Of a stretch of 16,934 nucleotides of DNA, positions 1-8,257 are shown one piece after another. Source of the stretch: CAYVQE01 sp964633205 (lineage in GTDB: Bacteria; Myxococcota; B64-G9); the NCBI GenBank assembly GCA_964633205.1, contig CAZWFN010000135.1:1-16934 (forward strand), in the 5' to 3' direction. A model generated the notes under the pieces. It ran no database searches, had not been told where the DNA came from, and saw only the letters and a list, made by a program, of their open reading frames with translations. The translations under genes and the position numbers were made by a program. Numbering within the stretch: position 1 is the first letter of the stretch; every line of letters starts with the position of its first letter.

Positions 1-24
1 CTCCTGGCCCGGCAGCTAGACGTA

Positions 25-45
25 GCGCTGTTTTGCTGACAGCGC
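25..45. other. Short perfect hairpin upstream of the DUF6178 gene
   Basis: GCGCTGT at 25-31 is followed by a 7-nt loop and its exact reverse complement ACAGCGC at 39-45. No T-run follows on either side, so it is not a typical intrinsic terminator. It may be the tail of an upstream gene's 3' structure or a protein-binding site. The upstream gene lies outside the window. Confidence 0.3.
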
Positions 46-69
46 GGATGGCTCAGTAGTACACGGCAC

Positions 70-98
70 TTGACGGGATCGTTCCCAATGGCCATGCT
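70..98 (+). promoter_or_regulatory. Candidate sigma70-like promoter of the DUF6178 gene
   Basis: TTGACG at 70-75 matches the -35 consensus at five of six positions. A 17-bp spacer leads to CATGCT at 93-98, which matches the -10 consensus at only three of six. Transcription would begin near 105-107, at the ATG itself, so the mRNA could be leaderless. That would fit the lack of a Shine-Dalgarno sequence before this gene. The weak -10 makes this tentative. Confidence 0.25.
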
Positions 99-106
99 TG
101 AGCCCC

Positions 107-1801
107 ATGAACGGCCTGACCACCCTGCCCACAGCCCGCGAGCTGTTGGCCCTCGACAGCGAACAGGCCGAGCGCCGGCTGCGGGCCCTGGCGCCGGCGC
201 AGCAGCGCGAGCTGGTGCTGCAGCTGCCGCCGGGCCGGCGGCGCCAGGATCTGATCCTGCTGTCGGACCGGCCGGCCATGCTGCTGCGGCTGCTGCCGCC
301 CGAGGACTTCCTGCTGACGGTCAAGGAGATCGGCGAGCCGGATGCGCTGGCGCTGATCGAGCTCAGCTCCAACGCCCAGCTGACCTATGCGCTCGATCTC
401 GACCTGTGGCGCCAGACCGACCTCGACCTGGTGGCCGCCGACCGCTGGTGGGAGCTGCTGCTCGAGTGCGGCCCCGAGCGGTTCATCCGCTGGGTCGAAC
501 ACAGCGACTTCGAGCTGCAGGTGCTGCTGTTCGAGCGCTGGTGCCTCAAGCTCGAACGCGACGAGCTGGGGGCGCTGACCGACAGCCTGTCCCGCCGGGT
601 CATCAGCCCGGACAACACCCACTACCTGCTGGTCAAGCTGGGCGCCGACCTGGATCATGTCCGGGCCGTGGTCGACTTGCTCTTCCACCATGCCCCGGAC
701 CGTTTCGGCGCCCTGGTGGCCAACCTGGGCACCACCCCGCCGGCCGAGTTGGAGGAGCTGGCGCTGCGCTGGCGCAACGCCCGGCTGGCCGACCGCGGCT
801 GGCCGCGGCCCGACGAGGCCCAGGCCGTCTACGGCCTGCTCGATCCGCAGCGGCTGGAGTCCGCCCCGCTGCCGGCCGGGGTGGAGAACCCGCCGCGCTA
901 CGCCCTGGAGCGGGTGGCCAGCGGCCGCCTGCTGGCGGCCGCCATCGATCGGGTGGCCGAGGTGGCGCTGCGCGAACGGCTGGCGCTACAGCTGGCCAAC
1001 CTGATCAACCGGGTGCTGGTGACCGACGGCCTGGAGCCGACCGATCCCGAGATGCTGGAGCGGGCCGGCCGGGTGGTGGCCGGCCGGGTCGAGCTGGGCC
1101 TGGACGCTTTGGGCATCGCCGACGCCGAGGCGGCCGCCGGGCTGCTGGCGCGCAACCCCCTGCTGCACCTGGCCCAGGTGGGCAACTGGACCATCCAGCG
1201 CCGGGCCCGCCGCGCCCGGGCGCTGCTGCAGGCCAGCGCCGACGGTCTGTTCGAGCTGCTGGCCGCGCCGCGGCCCGATCGGCTGCGGGCGCTGGCCGCC
1301 CCGCGGCCGGTGCTGCTGGAACGCGCCGGCGAGCTACCGCGGCCGCTGGCCGGCCGCGACGACCTGGTGGCCCTGGAGCGCGATCTGGACCGGGCCGAGG
1401 CCGCCCTGCTGCTGGCCCAGCGGCTGGGCCTGGGCGCATCCCGGCTGCCGCAGCCCTTCCCGACCGGTTGCTGGCCGGAGGCGCTCGAGGGGCTGAGCCT
1501 GGAGATGCTGCTGCTGACCGCCTTCGCCCACGGCAGCGAGCGGCCGCAGCCGCTGGCGCCCATTGCCGCCGAGCGCCTGGACGCGCTGGCGGCCGGGCTG
1601 CCCGAGCAGCGGGCCGAGCTGCGCGCTCTGCTGGAACCGTGGGCCGCCGCGGTGATCGGCGACAGCCCGCCGGCCGGCCTGCCCGGCCTGCTCGACGAGT
1701 TGACCGGCCGCCTGGCCACCTGGGCGACCGCCCACCGCCACGGCGCCCGCGATCCGCGCTACCAGGAAGCCCTGTGGGTCATCGAGAGACCCGGCGGCTG
1801 A
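107..1801 (+). CDS. DUF6178 family protein
   Basis: This 564-residue protein resembles the DUF6178 family, which is found mainly in deltaproteobacterial and myxobacterial genomes and has no established function. The recognisable part is the N-terminal third, with segments such as LPPEDFLLTVKEIGEPDA followed by a Leu/Asp-rich helix containing DLDLWRQTDLDL. The whole protein reads as soluble and alpha-helical, rich in Leu, Arg, Ala and Glu. I see no signal peptide, membrane segment or catalytic motif. I chose the ATG at 107; an in-frame TTG at 98 would add three residues. Neither start has a Shine-Dalgarno sequence, whereas most other genes here do. The gene stands alone on the plus strand and ends just before a terminator-like hairpin. 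The family assignment rests on recalled similarity. Confidence 0.8.
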   Translation: MNGLTTLPTARELLALDSEQAERRLRALAPAQQRELVLQLPPGRRRQDLILLSDRPAMLLRLLPPEDFLLTVKEIGEPDALALIELSSNAQLTYALDLDLWRQTDLDLVAADRWWELLLECGPERFIRWVEHSDFELQVLLFERWCLKLERDELGALTDSLSRRVISPDNTHYLLVKLGADLDHVRAVVDLLFHHAPDRFGALVANLGTTPPAELEELALRWRNARLADRGWPRPDEAQAVYGLLDPQRLESAPLPAGVENPPRYALERVASGRLLAAAIDRVAEVALRERLALQLANLINRVLVTDGLEPTDPEMLERAGRVVAGRVELGLDALGIADAEAAAGLLARNPLLHLAQVGNWTIQRRARRARALLQASADGLFELLAAPRPDRLRALAAPRPVLLERAGELPRPLAGRDDLVALERDLDRAEAALLLAQRLGLGASRLPQPFPTGCWPEALEGLSLEMLLLTAFAHGSERPQPLAPIAAERLDALAAGLPEQRAELRALLEPWAAAVIGDSPPAGLPGLLDELTGRLATWATAHRHGARDPRYQEALWVIERPGG

Positions 1802-1824
1802 GCCTGAGGCCACCCCCATCCCCA

Positions 1825-1854
1825 CCTTCCCCCCTGGAAGGGGGAAGGGGTTTT
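1825..1854 (+). terminator. Rho-independent terminator after the DUF6178 gene
   Basis: A perfect 9-bp stem, CCTTCCCCC at 1825-1833 and GGGGGAAGG at 1840-1848, encloses a 6-nt loop and is followed by GG and TTTT at 1851-1854. It begins 23 bp past the DUF6178 stop. It sits between convergent genes but has a T-run only for plus-strand transcripts. The C-rich lead-in at 1810-1826 resembles the flanks of the palindromes at 6257-6417. Confidence 0.7.
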
Positions 1855-1860
1855 GCTCGG

Positions 1861-1904
1861 TGGGTTGGTGCGGGTTGATACTACGGGTTGGTGCTACGGG
1901 TTGA
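1861..1904. repeat. Short degenerate direct repeats at the 3' end of the NHL gene
   Basis: The motif CGGGTTG recurs here (GGGTTGGTG, CGGGTTGATACTA, CGGGTTGGTGCTA, CGGGTTGACG) at roughly 10-15 bp spacing. It straddles the stop codon of the minus-strand NHL lipoprotein gene. It may be a local slippage duplication. No function is evident. Confidence 0.35.
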
Positions 1905-3300
1905 CGCTGCGGATGCGGTAGTTGCCGTGGTCGACCACCAGCACCGTGCCGTCCTTGTCCAGCGACAGCGATACCGGCTGGTTGAAGCGGGCCTCGTCGA
2001 TCGGCCCGTCGTAGTAGCCCTGCTGGCCGGGCCTGCCGGCCAGGGTCGAGACCTTGCCGCCGGCGATGCGGCGGATGCAGTGGTTGCCCGTGTCGGCGAC
2101 GTAGATCACGCCCTCGGCGTCGACGTCCAGCGCCTGCGGCGTGTGGAACCGGGCCCGCTTGGCCGGACCGTCGGCGTGGGCGCCCTTGTCCTTGCCGCTG
2201 CCGCACTGGCCGGCCACGGTGGACACCCGGCCGCCGGCCAGCTTGCGGATGCAGTGGTTCTTCTGGTCGGCGATGAAGGCGGCGCCCTGCGGCCCGACCG
2301 CGATGCCGGCCGGCTCGTTGAACTCGGCCTTCTTGGCCGGGCCGTCCGAGTAGCCGAACACGATGTAGCCGTCCTCGTCCTCCTTGCCGCCGCGGCCGGC
2401 CGCCAGCTCCACCTGGCCCTGCTCGGTGATGCGCTTGATCTTGGAGTTGAGCATGTCGACCAGCAGCAGGTTGCCCTCGCCGTCGAAGGTCAGATCGACC
2501 GGGCACCAGAAGCGCGCCTCCTCCAGGCTGCCCAGCTCGTCCAGCCCGGTGGCGTCGGCCTCGCTGGAGCACAGCCCGGCGTAGCTGGACACCTCGCCCT
2601 TGGGCGTGACCTTGCGGATGCAGTTGTTGTTGCAATCGGCCACGTAGATCATACCCGAGGCGTCGACCGCCAGCCCGCGCGGCTTGTCGAAGCGGGCGAA
2701 CTTGCCCTTCTTGTCCTCGCGGCCCGGCTTGTTGGAGCCGGCGAAGCGCTCGGCCCCGCCCTGTTTCGAGATCTTGTAGATGCGGTGCTGGTCCGTGGCC
2801 CAGATGGTGCCGTTGGGCGCCACCTCCACCTCTGCCGGCATGGTCAGCATGAACTGGACCACCGGATCGTTCTTGCCGCCGAGCACGGTGCCCACGCAGC
2901 GCGACAGGCCTTCGTTGATCAGGCCGTCGCAGTCGTTGTCCTTGGCGTCGCAGATCTCCTCGGCGCCCGGCCTGACCTCCGGGTCCTCGTCGTCGCAGTC
3001 GATCGGCGGATCGCAGGCCTCGCCGGCCTTGACGCCGTCGCCGTCCTCGTCCTCGCACTTGCCCGTCTTCTTGCGCTCGTAGCGCTCGTGGGCGGCCCTG
3101 GCCTCCTTGGCCCGCATGCAGCTGCCGATCTCGGCGTCCGGCGGCTCCTTGTAGCACACCCAGACCTCGCCGGGCTCCTCGGTCATGTCGCTGCAATGGC
3201 TGTCGGACTTGCACTGGCCCTTCTCGAGGTCGGTACAACCGGTCAGGCCCAACGCGGCCGCCAGCACGGCCGCGGCCAGGGAACCGATCCACTTGCTCAT
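1894..3300 (-). CDS. Six-bladed NHL-repeat lipoprotein with MopE-type metal-binding segment (paralog 2)
   Basis: This 468-residue protein starts with a lipoprotein signal ending in the lipobox LTGC, lipidated on Cys22. A short Cys-rich stretch (Cys30, 36, 49, 61) follows. Residues 82-135 form a MopE-like acidic segment with DEDGDG, DCDDEDPEVRPG and CDAKDNDCDG. From about residue 154 to the end there are six NHL-like blades, each with a Pro-hydrophobic turn, DxxG and hydrophobic-VxD, for example AVDASGMIYVADCNNNCIRK. This predicts a membrane-anchored six-bladed beta-propeller. MopE-type segments are described as putative metal-binding; calcium is a reasonable guess for DxDxDG. The ligand is unknown. 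The start is fixed by AAGGAGG seven bases upstream. The stop of its upstream paralog is only 22 bp away, so the two are almost certainly co-transcribed. An upstream extension of the frame to 3450 overlaps the paralog and is not coding. Confidence 0.9.
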   Translation of the reverse strand: MSKWIGSLAAAVLAAALGLTGCTDLEKGQCKSDSHCSDMTEEPGEVWVCYKEPPDAEIGSCMRAKEARAAHERYERKKTGKCEDEDGDGVKAGEACDPPIDCDDEDPEVRPGAEEICDAKDNDCDGLINEGLSRCVGTVLGGKNDPVVQFMLTMPAEVEVAPNGTIWATDQHRIYKISKQGGAERFAGSNKPGREDKKGKFARFDKPRGLAVDASGMIYVADCNNNCIRKVTPKGEVSSYAGLCSSEADATGLDELGSLEEARFWCPVDLTFDGEGNLLLVDMLNSKIKRITEQGQVELAAGRGGKEDEDGYIVFGYSDGPAKKAEFNEPAGIAVGPQGAAFIADQKNHCIRKLAGGRVSTVAGQCGSGKDKGAHADGPAKRARFHTPQALDVDAEGVIYVADTGNHCIRRIAGGKVSTLAGRPGQQGYYDGPIDEARFNQPVSLSLDKDGTVLVVDHGNYRIRSVNP

Positions 3301-3307
3301 GGGATAT

Positions 3308-3314
3308 CCTCCTT
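3308..3314 (-). promoter_or_regulatory. Strong Shine-Dalgarno fixing the start at 3300
   Basis: AAGGAGG on the minus strand lies seven bases before the ATG at 3300, inside the 22-bp gap after the upstream gene's TAA. It rules out the longer in-frame start at 3450. Confidence 0.85.
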
Positions 3315-3322
3315 GCGGCCGT

Positions 3323-4759
3323 TTACGGCCTGATCCAGCGCAGGCGCCCGGCCTCGGCGTCGACGACGAACAGGCTGCCGTCGGGGCCCGGGGCCACGTC
3401 CACCGGCGCCTCGAAACGGGCTTGCTCGATGGGCCCGTCCACGTAGGCACTCTCGGTCGGTTTGCCGTACAGCGTATCGACCCGACCCTTCTTCGTCACC
3501 CGCCGGATGGCCCCGTTGCCGGTATCGGCCACCAGCAGCCGGCCCTGCGCGTCCCAGGCCATGCCGTGCGGGTAGTTGAACTTTGCCGCCGCGCCGCGCC
3601 CGTCGGCGAAGCCGCCCACCCCCAGCAGGGTGTCCGACTCGCCGGCCAGGGTGCTGACCTGGGCCGGCTCGGGCTCCCAGCCGCCGCCGTCGGTCTTTTC
3701 CACCGCCCCCACCGGGGCGCCCGGCACGATCAGGCGCAGCCGGCAGTTGAACGACTCGGCCACGAAGATGCGGCCGTCCGGGCCCACCAGCGCCGACTGC
3801 GGATCGTTGAAGCGCGCCTCGGGCCCCGGCCCGTCGGCGAAGCCGTCCTGGCCCTCGCCCTCGCGCACCTCGATCTGGCCGGCCCCGGCCACGGTGGTCA
3901 CCCGGCCGTCGGGTGCCACCCGGCGGATGCGGGCGTTGCCGCGGTCGACCACGATCAGCGAGCCGTCGGGCGCCCGGGCCACATCGGCCGGACAGTAGAA
4001 GCGGGCCTCGCTGGCCGAGCCGTCGGCGTACTGGCCGGCGTGCTTGGTCAGGTTGGAGCACAGCCCGGCCACCGTCGAGGTGCTGCCGTCGGGCCGCACC
4101 CGGCGGATGCAGTTGTTCTTGCAGTCGGCCACCAGCAGGCTGCCGTCCGGCTCGCGGGCCATCCCCAGCGGGTAGCTGAAACGGGCCTCGGGCCCCGGCC
4201 CGTCGGCGAAGTTGGACAGCCCGCTGCCGGCCAGCAGCTCGACCCGGCCGTCGAGCGAGACCTGCCACAGGTGGTGGTTGTCGCTGACGACGACAAAGCC
4301 CGCCGGGTCGTAGACCACCCGGCCCGGCCGGTCGAGCCGGTGCTCGGCCTGGTTGCCCCACTCGGCCCCGCCGAACAGGGTGCCCACGCAACCGGTCAGG
4401 CCCTCGTTGACCATCCCGTCGCAGTCGTTGTCCACCCCGTCGCAGACCTCGGTGCGGCCCGGGGCCATCTCGGGGTTGGAGTCGTCGCAGTCGATCGGCT
4501 CGTCCGGCTTGCAGCCGTCGCCGGCGCGCACCCCGTCGGCGTCGGCATCGCGGCAGACCTTGGGCTTGGCCTCTTCCTCGCGCTTCTGCTCGATGGCCTC
4601 GACCTGCTTCAGGGTCAGGCACTTCTCCTCGAAGCACACCTCGGCGCCCTCGCAGTGGGTGTCCTTCTCGCAGGTCCCCTCCGGCCGCGAGGTGCAGCCG
4701 GCCCCCAGCAACGCCACCCCCAGCGCTCCGATCCAAAAATATGCCCACGAATACCGCAT
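3323..4759 (-). CDS. Six-bladed NHL-repeat lipoprotein with MopE-type metal-binding segment (paralog 1)
   Basis: This 478-residue protein has the same architecture as its downstream neighbour. It has a signal peptide with lipobox GAGC (Cys22), an N-terminal CxxDxxC knot (CEKDTHCEGAEVCFEEKC), a short charged helix at about 48-66, a MopE-like segment at 69-124 (DADADG, DCDDSNPEMAPG, CDGVDNDCDG) and then six NHL-like blades such as PDGSLLVADCKNNCIRRV. The blades are joined by loops carrying the recurring phrase FADGPGPEARF, typical of NHL proteins of this kind. The protein is predicted to be membrane-anchored and surface- or periplasm-exposed. The start is the ATG at 4757-4759, about 85 bases after the likely transcription start; its ribosome binding site is weak (GGAG 12 bases upstream). 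The pair looks like an old tandem duplication: the domain order is identical but the blades have diverged. Confidence 0.9.
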   Translation of the reverse strand: MRYSWAYFWIGALGVALLGAGCTSRPEGTCEKDTHCEGAEVCFEEKCLTLKQVEAIEQKREEEAKPKVCRDADADGVRAGDGCKPDEPIDCDDSNPEMAPGRTEVCDGVDNDCDGMVNEGLTGCVGTLFGGAEWGNQAEHRLDRPGRVVYDPAGFVVVSDNHHLWQVSLDGRVELLAGSGLSNFADGPGPEARFSYPLGMAREPDGSLLVADCKNNCIRRVRPDGSTSTVAGLCSNLTKHAGQYADGSASEARFYCPADVARAPDGSLIVVDRGNARIRRVAPDGRVTTVAGAGQIEVREGEGQDGFADGPGPEARFNDPQSALVGPDGRIFVAESFNCRLRLIVPGAPVGAVEKTDGGGWEPEPAQVSTLAGESDTLLGVGGFADGRGAAAKFNYPHGMAWDAQGRLLVADTGNGAIRRVTKKGRVDTLYGKPTESAYVDGPIEQARFEAPVDVAPGPDGSLFVVDAEAGRLRWIRP

Positions 4760-4851
4760 CCCGTGTTCCGCTCCGCAATCTCGCGGCCGGGCGGACCCCG
4801 GGCGGGCCCCGCCGCCGCGCTCAGCTCGTTCCGTTTGCTCTATCCGGCGCT

Positions 4852-4881
4852 ACGATAGGATCGGCCGGCGCGGCCTGTCAA
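4852..4881 (-). promoter_or_regulatory. Sigma70-like promoter of the NHL lipoprotein operon
   Basis: On the minus strand a perfect TTGACA (4876-4881) is followed by an 18-bp spacer and TATCGT (4852-4857; four of six -10 positions match). Transcription would start near 4845, giving a leader of about 85 bases before the ATG at 4759. It lies in the divergent gap shared with the ATPase gene. Confidence 0.5.
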
Positions 4882-4917
4882 GCCCCAGCCCGCCAAAGTC
4901 GGAACGATTCCGAATCC

Positions 4918-4947
4918 TTGACCATCCCGCCGGGGGCGGCCTAGCAT
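4918..4947 (+). promoter_or_regulatory. Sigma70-like promoter of the GspE-like gene
   Basis: TTGACC (4918-4923) and TAGCAT (4942-4947; four of six match) are separated by 18 bp. Transcription would start near 4954, about 44 bases before the GTG start. The two divergent -35 elements are 36 bp apart, so one regulator bound between them could affect both directions. No operator repeat is obvious. Confidence 0.4.
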
Positions 4948-4985
4948 GTCCGGGAACCCCGATGCCAACCGCGGACCCGAGCGTC

Positions 4986-4991
4986 AGGAGG
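4986..4991 (+). promoter_or_regulatory. Shine-Dalgarno choosing the GTG start at 4998
   Basis: AGGAGG lies six bases before GTG at 4998-5000. The reading frame is open far upstream (to 4353) across the divergent promoter region and the opposing lipoprotein gene, so this site is what fixes the true start. Confidence 0.8.
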
Positions 4992-4997
4992 ACGGGC

Positions 4998-6245
4998 GTG
5001 ATCGACTTCAAGAAGGTCAAGTTCATCTCCAACAAGGACGACAAGGCCCAGGCGGACAACCCCCAGGCCGTCCAGCAGCAGAAAATGGCCGCCCAGGACG
5101 TCTCGGTCAGCCGCAAGCTGGACGAGATCGTGGCCACGGCCCTGGCCATGAGCGCGTCCGAGATCCACCTGGAGGCCTTCAGCGATCGCACCCGGGTGCG
5201 CGTGCGCACCCAGGGCAAGCTGCAGGAGATCGACAGCCTGGAGCCCAAGATCCACACCAACCTGGTCAACCGGGTCAAGGTGCTCGGCGGCATGGACATC
5301 ACCAAGCACGGCGTGGCCCAGAAGGGCTACTTCAAGGTCGACACCGACGAGCGCCAGGTCGAGCTGGTGGCGGTGATCATGCCCACCCCGCTGGGCGAGA
5401 AGGCCATGATCAAGATCCACATGCGCCAGGCGCTGGGGCTGAAGCTGGATCAGCTCGGCATGTACCCCAAGGTGCTGGAGTCGGCCCGCAAGCTGCTGGC
5501 CCGGCCCAACGGCCTGCTGCTGGTGGCCGGCCCGCCGGGCTCGGGCCGCACCACCACCGGCTACGCCTGCCTGCAGGAGCTGCAGGGCGAGGACAAGAAC
5601 TGCGCCACCTTCGAGTCGAACATCCGCTTCGAGATGCCGGGCGTGATCCAGTCCAAGCCCGAGGAGCGCTTCGATTTCACCTTCCTCGACGGGCTGCGGG
5701 CGGCGATCGACATGGAGCCCGACGTGCTCTACATCGGCGAGATGAACGACGCCGAGGCGGCGCGCATGGCCCTGTCGGCCGCCTTCGGCAAGCGCATCGT
5801 GGTCGGCCGCATGAACGCCACCAACGGCGCCACCGCGGTGCTGGCCCTGCTCGACATGGGCCTGCCCGGCTTCCTGGTGGCCCAGGGCGTCATCGGGGTG
5901 CTCAGCCAGCGGCTGGTGCGCCGGCTGTGCGAGCAGTGCCGCCAGGCCTACCAGCCGCCGGATGCGGTGCTGCAGGAGCTGGGAATCCGCACCGGCCAGC
6001 AGCTGAAGTTCTACAAGGCCGGCGCCTGCGAGGCCTGCGGCCAGACCGGATTCCGCGGCCAGATGGGGCTGTTCGAGCTGTTCGTGCCCTCGGACAAGGT
6101 GCGCGAGAAGATCATCGCCCGCGCCCCGGCGGCCGAGATCAACGCCGCCGCCGCCGAGACCGGCTTCGTGCCCCTGCGCCACGACGGCATCCGCAAGGTC
6201 AGCCAGGGCCTGACCAGCCTCGAAGAGGTCATGGCCAAAATGTGA
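4998..6245 (+). CDS. GspE/PilB-family secretion/pilus ATPase homolog with degenerate catalytic motifs
   Basis: This 415-residue protein has the fold order of type II secretion and type IV pilus assembly ATPases. An N2-like domain (about 35-140, SASEIHLEA resembling ASDIHIEP) precedes a RecA-like C-terminal domain. The Walker B-like DVLYIGEM keeps Glu248, and the zinc tetracysteine is intact (Cys311, 314, 344, 347). Three normally conserved sites are changed. The Walker A reads GPPGSGRTT, with Arg184 in place of Lys. The Asp box reads TFESNIR where EDPxE is usual. The His box HTN reads ATN. The N2 Arg in the usual LRVS strand is Val. There is no MshEN-type N1 domain. The start is a GTG, with AGGAGG six bases upstream. 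No gspD, gspF, pilT or pilin gene is nearby. It may be a regulatory or structural paralog; weak ATPase activity cannot be excluded. Confidence 0.88.
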   Translation: MIDFKKVKFISNKDDKAQADNPQAVQQQKMAAQDVSVSRKLDEIVATALAMSASEIHLEAFSDRTRVRVRTQGKLQEIDSLEPKIHTNLVNRVKVLGGMDITKHGVAQKGYFKVDTDERQVELVAVIMPTPLGEKAMIKIHMRQALGLKLDQLGMYPKVLESARKLLARPNGLLLVAGPPGSGRTTTGYACLQELQGEDKNCATFESNIRFEMPGVIQSKPEERFDFTFLDGLRAAIDMEPDVLYIGEMNDAEAARMALSAAFGKRIVVGRMNATNGATAVLALLDMGLPGFLVAQGVIGVLSQRLVRRLCEQCRQAYQPPDAVLQELGIRTGQQLKFYKAGACEACGQTGFRGQMGLFELFVPSDKVREKIIARAPAAEINAAAAETGFVPLRHDGIRKVSQGLTSLEEVMAKM

Positions 6246-6269
6246 GCCGCCGCGCGGCCCCCACCCCCG

Positions 6270-6320
6270 CCCTCCCCCAGCACCAGTGCAACGCGATGAT
6301 CCCACTTCGCCGGGGGAGGG
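6270..6320. repeat. 51-bp palindromic element, unit 1
   Basis: The arms are CCCTCCCCCAGCA and CGCCGGGGGAGGG around a 25-bp centre. Each arm differs by one base from the matching arm of the other two copies. The centre contains AGTG and CACT (6285-6288 and 6303-6306), which could extend the stem. The left flank is the C-rich arm of the composite element. Confidence 0.7.
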
Positions 6321-6353
6321 GGTCAATTGCGATCGAGAAAGCAACGGTTCACT

Positions 6354-6404
6354 CCCTCCCCCAGCGGAGATGCCGACGATCGTATCTCTTGCGCTGGGGG
6401 AGGG
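6354..6404. repeat. 51-bp palindromic element, unit 2
   Basis: The arms CCCTCCCCCAGCG (6354-6366) and CGCTGGGGGAGGG (6392-6404) are exact reverse complements around a 25-bp centre. The centre holds its own inverted pair GAGAT/ATCTC (6367-6371 and 6384-6388). The right flank continues as CGGGGGTGGGGGC. Confidence 0.75.
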
Positions 6405-6432
6405 CGGGGGTGGGGGCGGACAGCGCGCCGCT

Positions 6433-8223
<1,791 letters not shown>

Positions 8224-8257
8224 TGCAGGACTCCTCAGCCGGCCGCCGGTGGCACGC

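Larger units (their letters stand above)
6257..6417. repeat. 161-bp composite palindrome with 25-bp perfect terminal inverted repeats
   Basis: The arms at 6257-6281 and 6393-6417 are exact 25-bp reverse complements, C-rich on the left and G-rich on the right. Inside are two 51-bp palindromic units (6270-6320 and 6354-6404) separated by 33 bp. The element fills most of the gap between the convergent ATPase and aspS genes, so each transcript would end in the same very stable fold. A bidirectional terminator or mRNA-stabilising role is likely. No T-run is present. The G-rich arm also fits the G-quadruplex pattern (runs of 5, 3, 5 and 5 G with single-base loops). Confidence 0.8.

Noticed and set aside
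44..105. tRNA-like wording (GATGGCTCAGTAGT) near the window start
   Set aside because: The D-arm does not pair, there is no acceptor stem and no GGTTCGA-type T-arm, so it does not fold as a tRNA.
1888..3333. Long plus-strand open frame opposite the NHL lipoproteins
   Set aside because: It mirrors a clearly real gene on the other strand, is low-complexity Val/Ala/Asp-rich, and has no recognisable domain or ribosome binding site.
4941..6344. Long minus-strand open frame opposite the GspE-like gene
   Set aside because: It is His/Gln/Leu-rich low-complexity translation caused by GC codon bias. The plus-strand gene has clear domains, and this frame runs through the palindromes.
6270..6404. 51-bp palindromes as insertion sequence ends
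   Set aside because: The arms enclose only 25 bp and no transposase is present. A non-autonomous element remains possible, but no target duplication was seen.
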